Origin: Parasediminibacterium sp046546515
GTDB lineage: Bacteria > Bacteroidota > Bacteroidia > Chitinophagales > Chitinophagaceae
NCBI RefSeq assembly: GCF_046546515.1
Contig: NZ_JBKHKJ010000027.1
Coordinates: 12,586 to 76,585 of the forward strand
DNA length: 64,000 nucleotides
Direction of reading: 5' to 3'
The translations under genes were made by a program, and so were the position numbers. Every line of letters starts with the position of its first letter. Positions within the stretch are counted from its first letter, which is position 1. The notes under the pieces were generated by a model. That model was not told the DNA's origin. It was given only the letters and a program-made list of their open reading frames with translations, and did not search any database. Below, piece after piece: positions 35,740 to 43,549 of this stretch.

Positions 35740-36012
35740 TTATTTATCTTCCAATAAAAACTTGGGAGTTGGCGTACCGTTGCTTATTTGGTGCCCCCAT
35801 TTTTCCAACATAGGTTGTTCAAGATGGAACTGACGGTATTCGTCTGGGCTCATGATGGGCAAGCCATAGATTACGGGATAATAACGCTTGCATGTAGGGC
35901 AGGTAAACAAGCCTTCAATAATTTCCTGGTCTGTGTTGGTAGCAAATACTTGTAGTTTCAATTCGCTTTTGTCTACTGGGCAAACCAATTTGTCTGCAAA
36001 GGATTTTTTCAT
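35740..36012 (-). CDS. Trm112-like zinc-ribbon protein
   Basis: A 90-residue protein of the Trm112/UPF0434 family: an N-terminal CPVDKSELKL knuckle and FTCPTCKRYYPVIYGLPIM supply four Cys for zinc, with a C-terminal helical tail. In eukaryotes and archaea Trm112 binds and activates SAM methyltransferases. It is the last gene of the TPP-riboswitch cluster, 11 bp after the ThiE-like gene, and the cluster includes a methyltransferase that could be its partner (inference). Confidence 0.85.
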   Translation of the reverse strand: MKKSFADKLVCPVDKSELKLQVFATNTDQEIIEGLFTCPTCKRYYPVIYGLPIMSPDEYRQFHLEQPMLEKWGHQISNGTPTPKFLLEDK

Positions 36013-36023
36013 GTGTATGTTGT

Positions 36024-36665
36024 TTAAATATGATTCAATTGAGCTAGAGCATGTTTATATGCCGATGCGGATAATGCAGGGTTTTCTGTACCCATAATGC
36101 CTGATATAACCGCGATACCATCTAGCCCTGTGTCTTTTAATAAGGGTAGGTTGTTTAAGTCTATGCCCCCAGAAAGGAAGATGGGCATTTGCGTGAAAGC
36201 CCTTGTTTTTTGTATGATGTCTCGGCTTACCAAATCGCAGGTGTTTACCGATTTGGAAGGGAAAACAGAACAGAAAGAAATATAATCCAGTTCGTTTTCC
36301 ACTGCCCATTCTATCTTGCTAAAGTTGTTTCCGCAGGTAATGCCAATGATTTTATGCTTGCCCAAAGATTGTTTGAAACGGCTGAAATCAGGCGGTATTT
36401 CATCGAAATGGATGCCGTCAACCAGGCTTAGTAAACTGGTATCCTCATTGATTAATACGGGTACATTGTTTTTATGTGCAAGGTTCACAATAGAGCCAAT
36501 AATTTCTGCCTTATCAACCCCCTCTTTAAAATAGTTCCATATCTGTATGATATCTACCCCTCCTTGCAAAGCCGCCGCTACTTTTTCTACTAAAATAGGT
36601 AAGGGCATGGATGGGTCAATCACTAGATAAAGCCCTTGTTTTATGGTGAAATGTTGTTTGTCCAT
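36024..36665 (-). CDS. ThiE-like TIM-barrel protein with altered signature motifs
   Basis: A 213-residue protein matching the thiamine-phosphate synthase family by layout: GLYLVIDPSMPLPILVEKV, VDIIQIWNYFKEG, VPVLINEDTSLLSLVDGIHF, YISFCSVFPSKSV, IFLSGGIDLNNLPLL and GLDGIAVISGIMG. The usual Q-x-R-x-K after strand 2 is QIWNYFK here, and the usual HLGQxD is HFDEIPPD. Two substrate-contact motifs therefore differ. It may carry out a related coupling with another base, or be a binder. The start at 36665 avoids an N-terminal extension encoded by 7-bp repeats. Confidence 0.8.
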   Translation of the reverse strand: MDKQHFTIKQGLYLVIDPSMPLPILVEKVAAALQGGVDIIQIWNYFKEGVDKAEIIGSIVNLAHKNNVPVLINEDTSLLSLVDGIHFDEIPPDFSRFKQSLGKHKIIGITCGNNFSKIEWAVENELDYISFCSVFPSKSVNTCDLVSRDIIQKTRAFTQMPIFLSGGIDLNNLPLLKDTGLDGIAVISGIMGTENPALSASAYKHALAQLNHI

Positions 36666-36670
36666 GGGAG

Positions 36671-36731
36671 TTTTACGTTGAAAGTTGTACGTTTTAAGTT
36701 TTACGTTGTACGTTATACGTTTTACGTTAAG
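36671..36731. repeat. 7-bp array (TTNTACG/TTTTAAG)n
   Basis: Eight or so heptamers (TTTTACG, TTGAAAG, TTGTACG, TTTTAAG, TTTTACG, TTGTACG, TTATACG, TTTTACG) fill the gap between the ThiE-like and AIRS-like genes. Confidence 0.75.
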
Positions 36732-36733
36732 TA

Positions 36734-37798
36734 TTATTTCCAGCCTTCGGCAAAGGCATTGTAAAAGGTGTCCCAATAGGCATCCAAGCCCGGATGGGTA
36801 AGGGGCTGCTTTTTATCGTCATTGGACAACAGTATCTTCCCCTCGGTATTTTCTGTAAAATGCCCAACTACTACTGCTTCAATATTCTTTTCCTGCAAGC
36901 GATTTAAAACATTCCCTGCTGTTTCTGCCTTTGCTGCAATAATAATGGAACCCGCACCCACTACATACCTTGGGTCAAGGTGGAAAATGTTGCAGATGCT
37001 TTTTTGTACTTCACCCACGGGTATTTTATCATTGTCTACCATTACACCACAATTGGCTGCCGTAGCCATTTCGTAAATAGCCCCCAATACACCGCCTTCG
37101 GTTACATCGTGCATGGCAGTTACTTCGGTGCAACCCTCGGATGCAAGTGCTGCGACCAATCCATCCTGCAAGGAAGATGTTTGGTAAAATGCCTCGCAGC
37201 CTTGCTGCCAAACTTCTTTTCCTGCTTTTGCCGTCACGGTTTCGGGGAAACTCATCGCCAATACGGAACTAGCCGTTAATGCCGCACTTTTGGTAACAAT
37301 AATCATATTGCCCGCTTTCGCTTTGTTGCTAGTCAATATAGAAGTTTCGGGAGCTACCGTTATCATGGTGCCACCACCCGCAACGGTAGAGTTTTGACCC
37401 ACCACTTGCCCGGTATGCCCTCCTGTAATGGCAATGCCTATTTCCTCGCAATAACCATGTACATGTTGCCAGTATTCTTTGAATTGCGCTGTATTTACGG
37501 TGGTGGGAAGATTCAATACAAACTGGGCGTACATGGGTGCAAAGCCAGTAGTAACCATATCATTTGCCAATATTTGCACAGATAACCATGCCGATTCCCG
37601 CAAACCCAAGGATGGTATCAGGGTAAGCGGGTCGCTGGTTAGTGCCATAGCCATGCCGCCGGGTAGTTGTATAACTGAAACATCTACCCCATATTGGGAG
37701 CCAACTAATACTTCTGGCCTTTGCTTGCCACAATTGGGGAAGATGACTTCGCTGAAGAAGCCTTCCTGTATTTTACCTGCATCGGGGAAAGAGGACAT
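36734..37798 (-). CDS. AIR-synthase-related protein (PurM/HypE/ThiL superfamily)
   Basis: A 354-residue ATP-binding protein of the PurM/HypE/SelD/ThiL superfamily. The N-terminal half has MALTSDPLTLIPSLG and SVQILANDMVTTGFAPM; the C-terminal half has TAMHDVTEGGVLGAIYEMA, as in HypE. The family makes phosphorylated or dehydrated intermediates using ATP. In a TPP-controlled cluster a ThiL-like kinase role is tempting but unproven. The start MSSFPDAGK at 37798 is preferred to a Met 15 codons upstream inside a 7-bp array. Confidence 0.85.
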   Translation of the reverse strand: MSSFPDAGKIQEGFFSEVIFPNCGKQRPEVLVGSQYGVDVSVIQLPGGMAMALTSDPLTLIPSLGLRESAWLSVQILANDMVTTGFAPMYAQFVLNLPTTVNTAQFKEYWQHVHGYCEEIGIAITGGHTGQVVGQNSTVAGGGTMITVAPETSILTSNKAKAGNMIIVTKSAALTASSVLAMSFPETVTAKAGKEVWQQGCEAFYQTSSLQDGLVAALASEGCTEVTAMHDVTEGGVLGAIYEMATAANCGVMVDNDKIPVGEVQKSICNIFHLDPRYVVGAGSIIIAAKAETAGNVLNRLQEKNIEAVVVGHFTENTEGKILLSNDDKKQPLTHPGLDAYWDTFYNAFAEGWK

Positions 37799-37800
37799 GG

Positions 37801-37838
37801 GTTTAAGTTGTAAGTGGTAAGTAATAAGTGGTAAGTGA
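37801..37838. repeat. 7-bp array (NNNTAAG)n
   Basis: TTGTAAG, TGGTAAG, TAATAAG and TGGTAAG follow one another directly upstream of the AIRS-like start codon. Confidence 0.7.
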
Positions 37839-37951
37839 GGCAAGGAGGCAAACAGTTATAAAAAAAGGCAAAGAGTGGAAGATGGACGCGAAACGTAGTG
37901 CCAGAAAAACTCATAATTTATAATTCATAACTCTCTTTGCCTCTTTGCCTG

Positions 37952-38650
37952 CTAATTAAACTTTACATGCAATCCAAAGAAATCGCCATAGGGCACGCTC
38001 CATTGTTGTACGGGAAACCACTTGGGTAAGCCTGTGCAACTCCATTCAATGGTATAATCCATGCCAGCAAGTGCTTCGTGGATAAGGGCAATCAATATTT
38101 CAGGGGTATAAAATGTGGCCGTTACATAAAACGGGTTCTTGCCAAAAAATTGTTGCACCCGCCTGCGGACAAACTTGGTGGTATTCCTGTTCATCATCCC
38201 GAAAACAATACCATATTTACCCACCCGGGCAGCCTCACGTATTACTTTTACCGGATCTTTGTAGTATTCGAATGTGGTAATGAAGGCTAGTGCATCAAAT
38301 GCACCATCCCTAAAAGGCATATGGTGGCTGTCTGCCAAAACCAAGTCACCACCAAATAAATGCACCCCTTGCCCCAACATAAAAGGCGATAAATCGGCAC
38401 CGGTAGCATCTATGCCAATATCTTTCCACCAACGGGTAAAGCGGGTAGTTCCGCAACCATATTCCAACAGGGTTTTTACACGGGTATCTTTTAATATCAG
38501 CTCGCCAATTACTTTCTTTTGCCATACTTCGGCACGTTTGTAGCGGCCTTCGTACCACTGTTCGTAAGTGTCGGTATGCTCTCTGTTAAAGAACCACTCC
38601 TGCCTATCTTGCCAGTTTTGCAGGTGGTTGGTCATCATTTCAAACTTCAT
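37952..38650 (-). CDS. Class I SAM-dependent methyltransferase
   Basis: A 232-residue Rossmann methyltransferase. Motif I is LLEYGCGTTRFTRWW, motif II GADLSPFML, motif III/post-I LVLADSHHMPFRDGAFDAL, and motif IV FITTFEYYKDP. The closest general group is the small-molecule or unknown-substrate methyltransferases. It lies in the TPP-riboswitch cluster between the TonB receptor and the AIRS-like gene; the Trm112-like gene at the end of the cluster may encode its activator. Confidence 0.85.
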   Translation of the reverse strand: MKFEMMTNHLQNWQDRQEWFFNREHTDTYEQWYEGRYKRAEVWQKKVIGELILKDTRVKTLLEYGCGTTRFTRWWKDIGIDATGADLSPFMLGQGVHLFGGDLVLADSHHMPFRDGAFDALAFITTFEYYKDPVKVIREAARVGKYGIVFGMMNRNTTKFVRRRVQQFFGKNPFYVTATFYTPEILIALIHEALAGMDYTIEWSCTGLPKWFPVQQWSVPYGDFFGLHVKFN

Positions 38651-38672
38651 GGTATAGGTTTTAAAGGTGATG

Positions 38673-38705
38673 AACTTCCCGAAAGTTTAAAACTTTCGGG
38701 AAGTT
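38673..38705 (-). terminator. Perfect palindrome AACTTCCCGAAAGTT, copy 2
   Basis: This is the exact reverse complement of the 33-bp palindrome at 17709-17741. It lies 8 nt after the TonB-receptor stop on the minus strand, so relative to transcription it has the same orientation and place as copy 1. It could lower expression of the cluster genes downstream of the receptor. Confidence 0.7.
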
Positions 38706-38712
38706 GAAAAGG

Positions 38713-41109
38713 CTACAACTTTATATTCAGCCCAACCATATAGTTGGTGCCTGCCATTGGGAAATAATAATTGCCATTGGTATAATACCCGCTATAAACA
38801 GCGGGATAAGTAGCCCCATTTGGTTCGTACAACCTATTTAACACATTGTTTACCTGCGCAATCAAGTTGCATTCTTTTATTATTTTCCCTTTCAGGGTAA
38901 TAATAGCACGGATATCCTGTGTGTAATAATCGCCTAGGCTGCGGTCTTTGTTTTGCGTATTATCCATATACTGCCTGCCAACATATTTACTCAGTAAGCT
39001 TAATTCTAGATGTTTGCAAGGCAATATGTTGATAGTTGCTGCCGCAATCTTATTAGGCGAAAAGGAGATATTGGTATTTGAGTGCTGTACTACAGAATCC
39101 CCAACTACGTTGTAGTTGTCATCATAACTATAAATATGCTCTGTAAACGCTTTTATTTTATTGCTGCTCAATGTAATATTCCCACTAGCATTTAGCCAAT
39201 TGTTGATGATAATGCTACCTTGTAATTCTATACCAGCACGGTGGCTATTGGGTGTATTTGACCTTATGGCAAGACCTACATCATCCAATTTTCCAGTCAA
39301 TACCAATTGGTCTTTGTAATTCATATAATAGAAAGTAGCACCGTAGGCATAGGTGTGGTTTTTTTTCTCTACACCTAGTTCAAGGTCGTTCAGGCGTTCT
39401 GGTTTTGGGTCGTTGCCTGCAATGGCATTTTCAAAATCGGTACGGTTGGGTTCTTTATTGGCAACTGCATAGCTGGCATATACCTGCCATCCTTTATGGT
39501 TGTAACTAATGCCTAGTTTAGGATTGAAGAAATTAAATTCCTTGCTCACCAATCTAGTAGGGTCACTATCAAATCCATTCATCCTATGGAATACGTATTT
39601 GTATTGGGCATCGGCATAAAATTGTAATTGGTTAGTCAATTGATGTTCCCATTTAGCATAAATATTTGCATCGCCTTTCAAAGCTTGGTTGTTGTACCAC
39701 TGGTAGTCTTTTTCAACACCTCCATTTTGTGCCCAAATCACATTGCCATAGTGCCCGCCTTCATAGCGGCTCCAGCCACCACCTAGTATTATTTGGTCTT
39801 TTTCTGTTTTATATTGCAATGAACCAATTTGCCCATAGAATTTATTGTTCAACCATTTTTGCCTTACGAAATCAGATTGGGTAATGGTATCTGTTCCAAT
39901 AATATGGTTAGGTAGACCATAGCTAGCATAATAACCACTATTATCATACTCTTCGTAATAGCCTTTTCCAGGTGTAAAGAAAAAAGCAGTGCTAAAGGAT
40001 AAGCGTTTGCTTAATGCGGTATTAAAAAACAACTGATACTGGTTTTGCAGGTAATTATCTGTTTGGTTAGGGTAGAAAGTGCCATTGCTTTTCGCTCCTT
40101 CAGGATTGTCGGTTCTATGCGTTGCCAATGAATCTTGGGCAACACCATACCAAGCTTGGTAAGTTTTTTCTGTGCCAGAAAAGATATTCAGCCTTATAGA
40201 GGTGCTTTTATTGATATAAGCTGCAGAAATAGCGAAAGATTGCAAGTTACTAGCAGCCCTGTCTATATACCCATCGCTTACAACCCTGCTGAGGCGTGCA
40301 TCAAACGTAAAATGGTTATTAATTAAGCCCGAGCCAACCTTTACAGTATTTTTAATGGTATTGAAAGAACCATAGCTATTATTGATTTCTGCATAGGCTT
40401 TTTCATTGAACTCATTGGTTTGTAGGTTGATGCCCGCACCAAAAGCACCTGTTCCATTGGACGATGTGCCCACACCTCTTTGTATCTGGATAGAATTAAG
40501 GGAGGATGTAAAGTCTGGCATATCTACAAAATAAACCCCTTGGTCTTCCGCATCATTGTACGGGATGCCATTGATGGTAACATTAGTGCGCTGTGCATCT
40601 ACACCCCTAATGGAAACACGGGTATACCCTACGCCATTGCCCGCATCGGATGCAATAACTGTAGAAGGTGTTTGGTTCAACATAAAAGGCAAGTCTTGAC
40701 CCAAGTTGGTTTTGGCCAACTGGTTTTTGCCCAAATTGGTTTTGGTAAAAGGCGATTTGTCACTTGCCCGTAAAGACTTTACTTCCAATGCCTGCAAGAA
40801 AAGTGGGCTACTTTTCAGTTTAATGACGATAGTATTGTTTGTTGGGATATCGATTGTTTCTACACTTTCCATATAACCAACACTGCTGGCTACAATAACA
40901 TAATGCCCCTTGGCTAATTTGATGAATTTGAACTGACCGTTTTCATCGGCTATGGCAATAGTATTGCCTAGTTGCAAACTGGCGGATGGCACAGGTTTCT
41001 GTGTTGCCCAGTCAATTACTTGTCCGCTAACGGAAGTTTTCTGTGTTTTTTGTGCAATGGAAAAAAGGCAGGTGAGTGTCACGGCCAATGTTCCCAATAA
41101 TTGTTTCAT
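38713..41109 (-). CDS. TonB-dependent outer-membrane receptor under TPP riboswitch
   Basis: A 798-residue protein. Signal peptide MKQLLGTLAVTLTCLFSIAQ, then a carboxypeptidase-regulatory-like domain (SGQVIDWATQKPVPSASLQL to about 105), a plug (NQTPSTVIASDAGNGVGYTR, SIRGVDAQRTNVTINGIPYN) and a beta-barrel ending in NYMVGLNIKL with an aromatic/hydrophobic terminus. No SusD partner is adjacent, so it is not a glycan-type system. Its riboswitch implies uptake of thiamine or a pyrimidine/thiazole precursor across the outer membrane. Confidence 0.92.
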   Translation of the reverse strand: MKQLLGTLAVTLTCLFSIAQKTQKTSVSGQVIDWATQKPVPSASLQLGNTIAIADENGQFKFIKLAKGHYVIVASSVGYMESVETIDIPTNNTIVIKLKSSPLFLQALEVKSLRASDKSPFTKTNLGKNQLAKTNLGQDLPFMLNQTPSTVIASDAGNGVGYTRVSIRGVDAQRTNVTINGIPYNDAEDQGVYFVDMPDFTSSLNSIQIQRGVGTSSNGTGAFGAGINLQTNEFNEKAYAEINNSYGSFNTIKNTVKVGSGLINNHFTFDARLSRVVSDGYIDRAASNLQSFAISAAYINKSTSIRLNIFSGTEKTYQAWYGVAQDSLATHRTDNPEGAKSNGTFYPNQTDNYLQNQYQLFFNTALSKRLSFSTAFFFTPGKGYYEEYDNSGYYASYGLPNHIIGTDTITQSDFVRQKWLNNKFYGQIGSLQYKTEKDQIILGGGWSRYEGGHYGNVIWAQNGGVEKDYQWYNNQALKGDANIYAKWEHQLTNQLQFYADAQYKYVFHRMNGFDSDPTRLVSKEFNFFNPKLGISYNHKGWQVYASYAVANKEPNRTDFENAIAGNDPKPERLNDLELGVEKKNHTYAYGATFYYMNYKDQLVLTGKLDDVGLAIRSNTPNSHRAGIELQGSIIINNWLNASGNITLSSNKIKAFTEHIYSYDDNYNVVGDSVVQHSNTNISFSPNKIAAATINILPCKHLELSLLSKYVGRQYMDNTQNKDRSLGDYYTQDIRAIITLKGKIIKECNLIAQVNNVLNRLYEPNGATYPAVYSGYYTNGNYYFPMAGTNYMVGLNIKL

Positions 41110-41194
41110 TTCTTTTTGTTTAAAAGTTTGAAAAATTTGGGAACAGAATAATAAAGTAGCTAAGAGGAGAGGAACGTTTTACAGTAAAATTTGT

Positions 41195-41296
41195 ACGCCT
41201 TCCCTTCGCAGGCATTACCCTGTTCAGGTTCTACGGGTATTATCTCAGCTTTTTCAGTGTGGGATCCACACACCAAAAATTAGCACCCCGAGGAAT
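41195..41296 (-). promoter_or_regulatory. TPP (thi-box) riboswitch
   Basis: Read on the minus strand, the sequence has the thi-box in order: CCTCGGGGTGCT, a P3 extension hairpin GTGTGTGGATCCCACAC, then GCTGAGATAATACCC, GAACCTGAACAGGGTAATG and CCTGCGAAGGGA. The invariant CTGAGA, ACCC, GAACCTGA and TAATGCC(N)GCG(N)AGGGA elements are all present. The core lies at 41201-41249. The leader from its 3' end to the receptor ATG is about 85 nt and contains TTTTACTGTAAAA as a possible expression-platform hairpin. Confidence 0.95.
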
Positions 41297-41379
41297 TATC
41301 GGCAAAGTAAATGGATTTTTGAGTAAATATTTGTAACATAATTTCAAGTTGACCGTTATAACAAGAAAGAAGGATAGTT

Positions 41380-42114
41380 ATGAAGAAGTTTTTAGTGCCA
41401 ATATTAATTGCTTTTGCAACAACAAGCTGCATGGGGCAAAATGAAAAAAACATTGTGTATGATGCCAATGCCGTGGCAAGGGTTGCAAAAAATTTCCATG
41501 AAGTAGAAGTTTCTGGTGCTATAGACCTGTACCTATCCCAAGGCAATGAGGAAGCCGTGGCCGTAAGCGGCTCATCCAGCGAAATTGCTGCTAAAATAAA
41601 AACAGAAGTGAAAAATGGAGTATTGAAAATATATTTCGACAACCAAGGCAGTGGCTGGAAAAGCTGGGGTAATGCCAAAATGAAAGCCTATGTAACTTTC
41701 AAGAACCTAAATAGGATAGAAGCATCGGGAGCCTGTAACGTAAAAGCCCCACAAACAATAAAAGCGGCCGACCTAAAAATAGAAATGTCTGGCGCCAGCG
41801 ATTTTGTAGGCGATATTGTTGCTAGTAATTTAAAACTAGATGCAAGCGGTGCATCGAATATGAAAGTGTCTGGAATGGCATCGGATGTTACCATAGATGC
41901 AAGCGGGGCATCTTCCATAAAAGGGTACGAACTGAAAACAGCTATGTGCAAAATAGACGCTAGTGGCGCAGCCAGTGTACGCATAAGGGTAAACAAAGAA
42001 CTAACTGCCGAGGCAAGTGGTGGCAGCTGCGTGTATTACAAAGGCGATGGCGTAATTAAATACATGGACGCTAGTGGCGGTGCTTCAATAAAAAAGAAGG
42101 CAGAGGGGGAGTAA
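41380..42114 (+). CDS. Secreted DUF2807 (head-GIN-type) protein
   Basis: A 244-residue protein with an N-terminal signal and possible lipobox Cys (FATTSCMGQ). The mature part starts with NFHEVEVSGAIDLYLSQGN and continues as short repeats of the type [LI]-x-x-x-ASGAS (MSGASDF, DASGASNM, DASGASSI, DASGAASV, DASGGASI), which should form a right-handed beta-helix. The family is common in Bacteroidota envelopes; the role is unknown. It is divergent from the TPP-riboswitch transcript. Confidence 0.88.
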   Translation: MKKFLVPILIAFATTSCMGQNEKNIVYDANAVARVAKNFHEVEVSGAIDLYLSQGNEEAVAVSGSSSEIAAKIKTEVKNGVLKIYFDNQGSGWKSWGNAKMKAYVTFKNLNRIEASGACNVKAPQTIKAADLKIEMSGASDFVGDIVASNLKLDASGASNMKVSGMASDVTIDASGASSIKGYELKTAMCKIDASGAASVRIRVNKELTAEASGGSCVYYKGDGVIKYMDASGGASIKKKAEGE

Positions 42115-42144
42115 AGTGGTAAGTAATAAGTCATAAGGTTTATG

Positions 42145-42173
42145 ATTTGGCAACTTTTGAAAAGTTGCCAAAT
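42145..42173 (+). terminator. Terminator-like palindrome after the DUF2807 gene
   Basis: ATTTGGCAACTTT and AAAGTTGCCAAAT pair around TGA, 30 nt after the stop. A related stem (TGCCAAC...GTTGGCA) follows the LemA gene at 54327-54363. Confidence 0.65.
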
Positions 42174-42306
42174 ATTATAGTGCAAAGCGGAAATTTTCAT
42201 GTAACCTAAACAACTTCGCAGCCAGTTTTCTTGTAAAATTCATTGGCTTTTAAAATATTTATTCTTTGTTACCAAAAAAATCCTTACATTTACACCCCAA
42301 ACAAAT

Positions 42307-42378
<72 letters not shown>

Positions 42379-42555
42379 CTTTAGGAAGAGCCTTCGGAAG
42401 AAGGCTTTTTTTATTTCTAGCAGTTGATATATATTTGAGCGTATAAACTGTACATAAAAAAGACATTTTAAGCAGGTAATACTTTTCTTTTTTCTCCTTG
42501 GTGCTGCTTTCTGTCTTTGCCCCTTTGTGGCAAAAAATAACATTAAATTGCAAAC

Positions 42556-43428
42556 ATGAAAGCAGGCTTTGTAAACATTTTTGGCAAACCCAACGCAGGC
42601 AAAAGCACATTGCTCAATGCGTTGATGGGGGAGAAAATGGCCATCGTGTCGCCTAAAGTGCAAACGACTAGGCACCGCATCAAGGCATTTTTGAACAAGC
42701 CGGGCGAATACCAAATTATATTTTCCGACACCCCTGGCATTATAGAAGCGAAGTACAAGCTGCACGAAAAAATGATGCACGCCGTGAAAGGCGCATTGGA
42801 AGACGCAGATTTGGCATTGCTGATACTGGATGTTAATGATGGCTTGCAAGAATGCGATGCCATTTTCCAAGCATTGAAACTAAAAGTACCTTGCTTGGTG
42901 GTGCTAAATAAAATAGACATTGCCCAAAACGGAAAGATTGCAGAGGCAGAGGCTTTTTTTAAAGACAAGCCTTATTGCAAGCAAACCATACGCATATCTG
43001 CCTTGCAGAAAAACCATTTGCAAAAATTATTGGCTGCTATTTTGGAAGGCTTGCCAGAAGGCGTGCCTTTTTATAGCGAGGATGATTTGAGCGACTTGCC
43101 TACCCGTTTCTTTGTAAGTGAAATCATCAGGGAGAAGATATACGAATTATTTGGCGATGAAATACCTTACCATACTGCCGTGTTGATCAATGAATACAAG
43201 GAGAAAGACTCCTTGACCAAGATACAGGCAGACATTATCGTGAACCGTGATACACAAAAATCTATCATTATTGGCGATAAAGGAAGCATGGTGAAGAAAA
43301 TAGGTACGGCAGCCCGCTTAGATATTGAGGCATTCATACAGCAAAAAGTTTTTTTGGAACTGTTTGTAAAAGTGAGGCCTAAATGGCGGGACAACGATTT
43401 GAAGTTGAAGGAATACGGATACCATTAG
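42556..43428 (+). CDS. era: GTPase Era
   Basis: A 290-residue GTPase that binds 16S rRNA during 30S assembly. G1 is GKPNAGKST (10-18), G3 DTPGI, G4 NKID, and a C-terminal KH domain has VIIVNRDTQKSIIIGDKGSM-like DIIVNRDTQKSIIIGDKGS. It is followed by der after a 7-bp-repeat spacer. Confidence 0.96.
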   Translation: MKAGFVNIFGKPNAGKSTLLNALMGEKMAIVSPKVQTTRHRIKAFLNKPGEYQIIFSDTPGIIEAKYKLHEKMMHAVKGALEDADLALLILDVNDGLQECDAIFQALKLKVPCLVVLNKIDIAQNGKIAEAEAFFKDKPYCKQTIRISALQKNHLQKLLAAILEGLPEGVPFYSEDDLSDLPTRFFVSEIIREKIYELFGDEIPYHTAVLINEYKEKDSLTKIQADIIVNRDTQKSIIIGDKGSMVKKIGTAARLDIEAFIQQKVFLELFVKVRPKWRDNDLKLKEYGYH

Positions 43429-43549
43429 AGAATTAGGAATTAAGAATTATAAATTAGGAATTAGTAGCCCAATTAAGAGAAGGGCTTAATTTTAATCAGA
43501 AGTCAGTCTTTAATACTCCTTTAGGGGATAGAGGCAAAATATAAAAATC

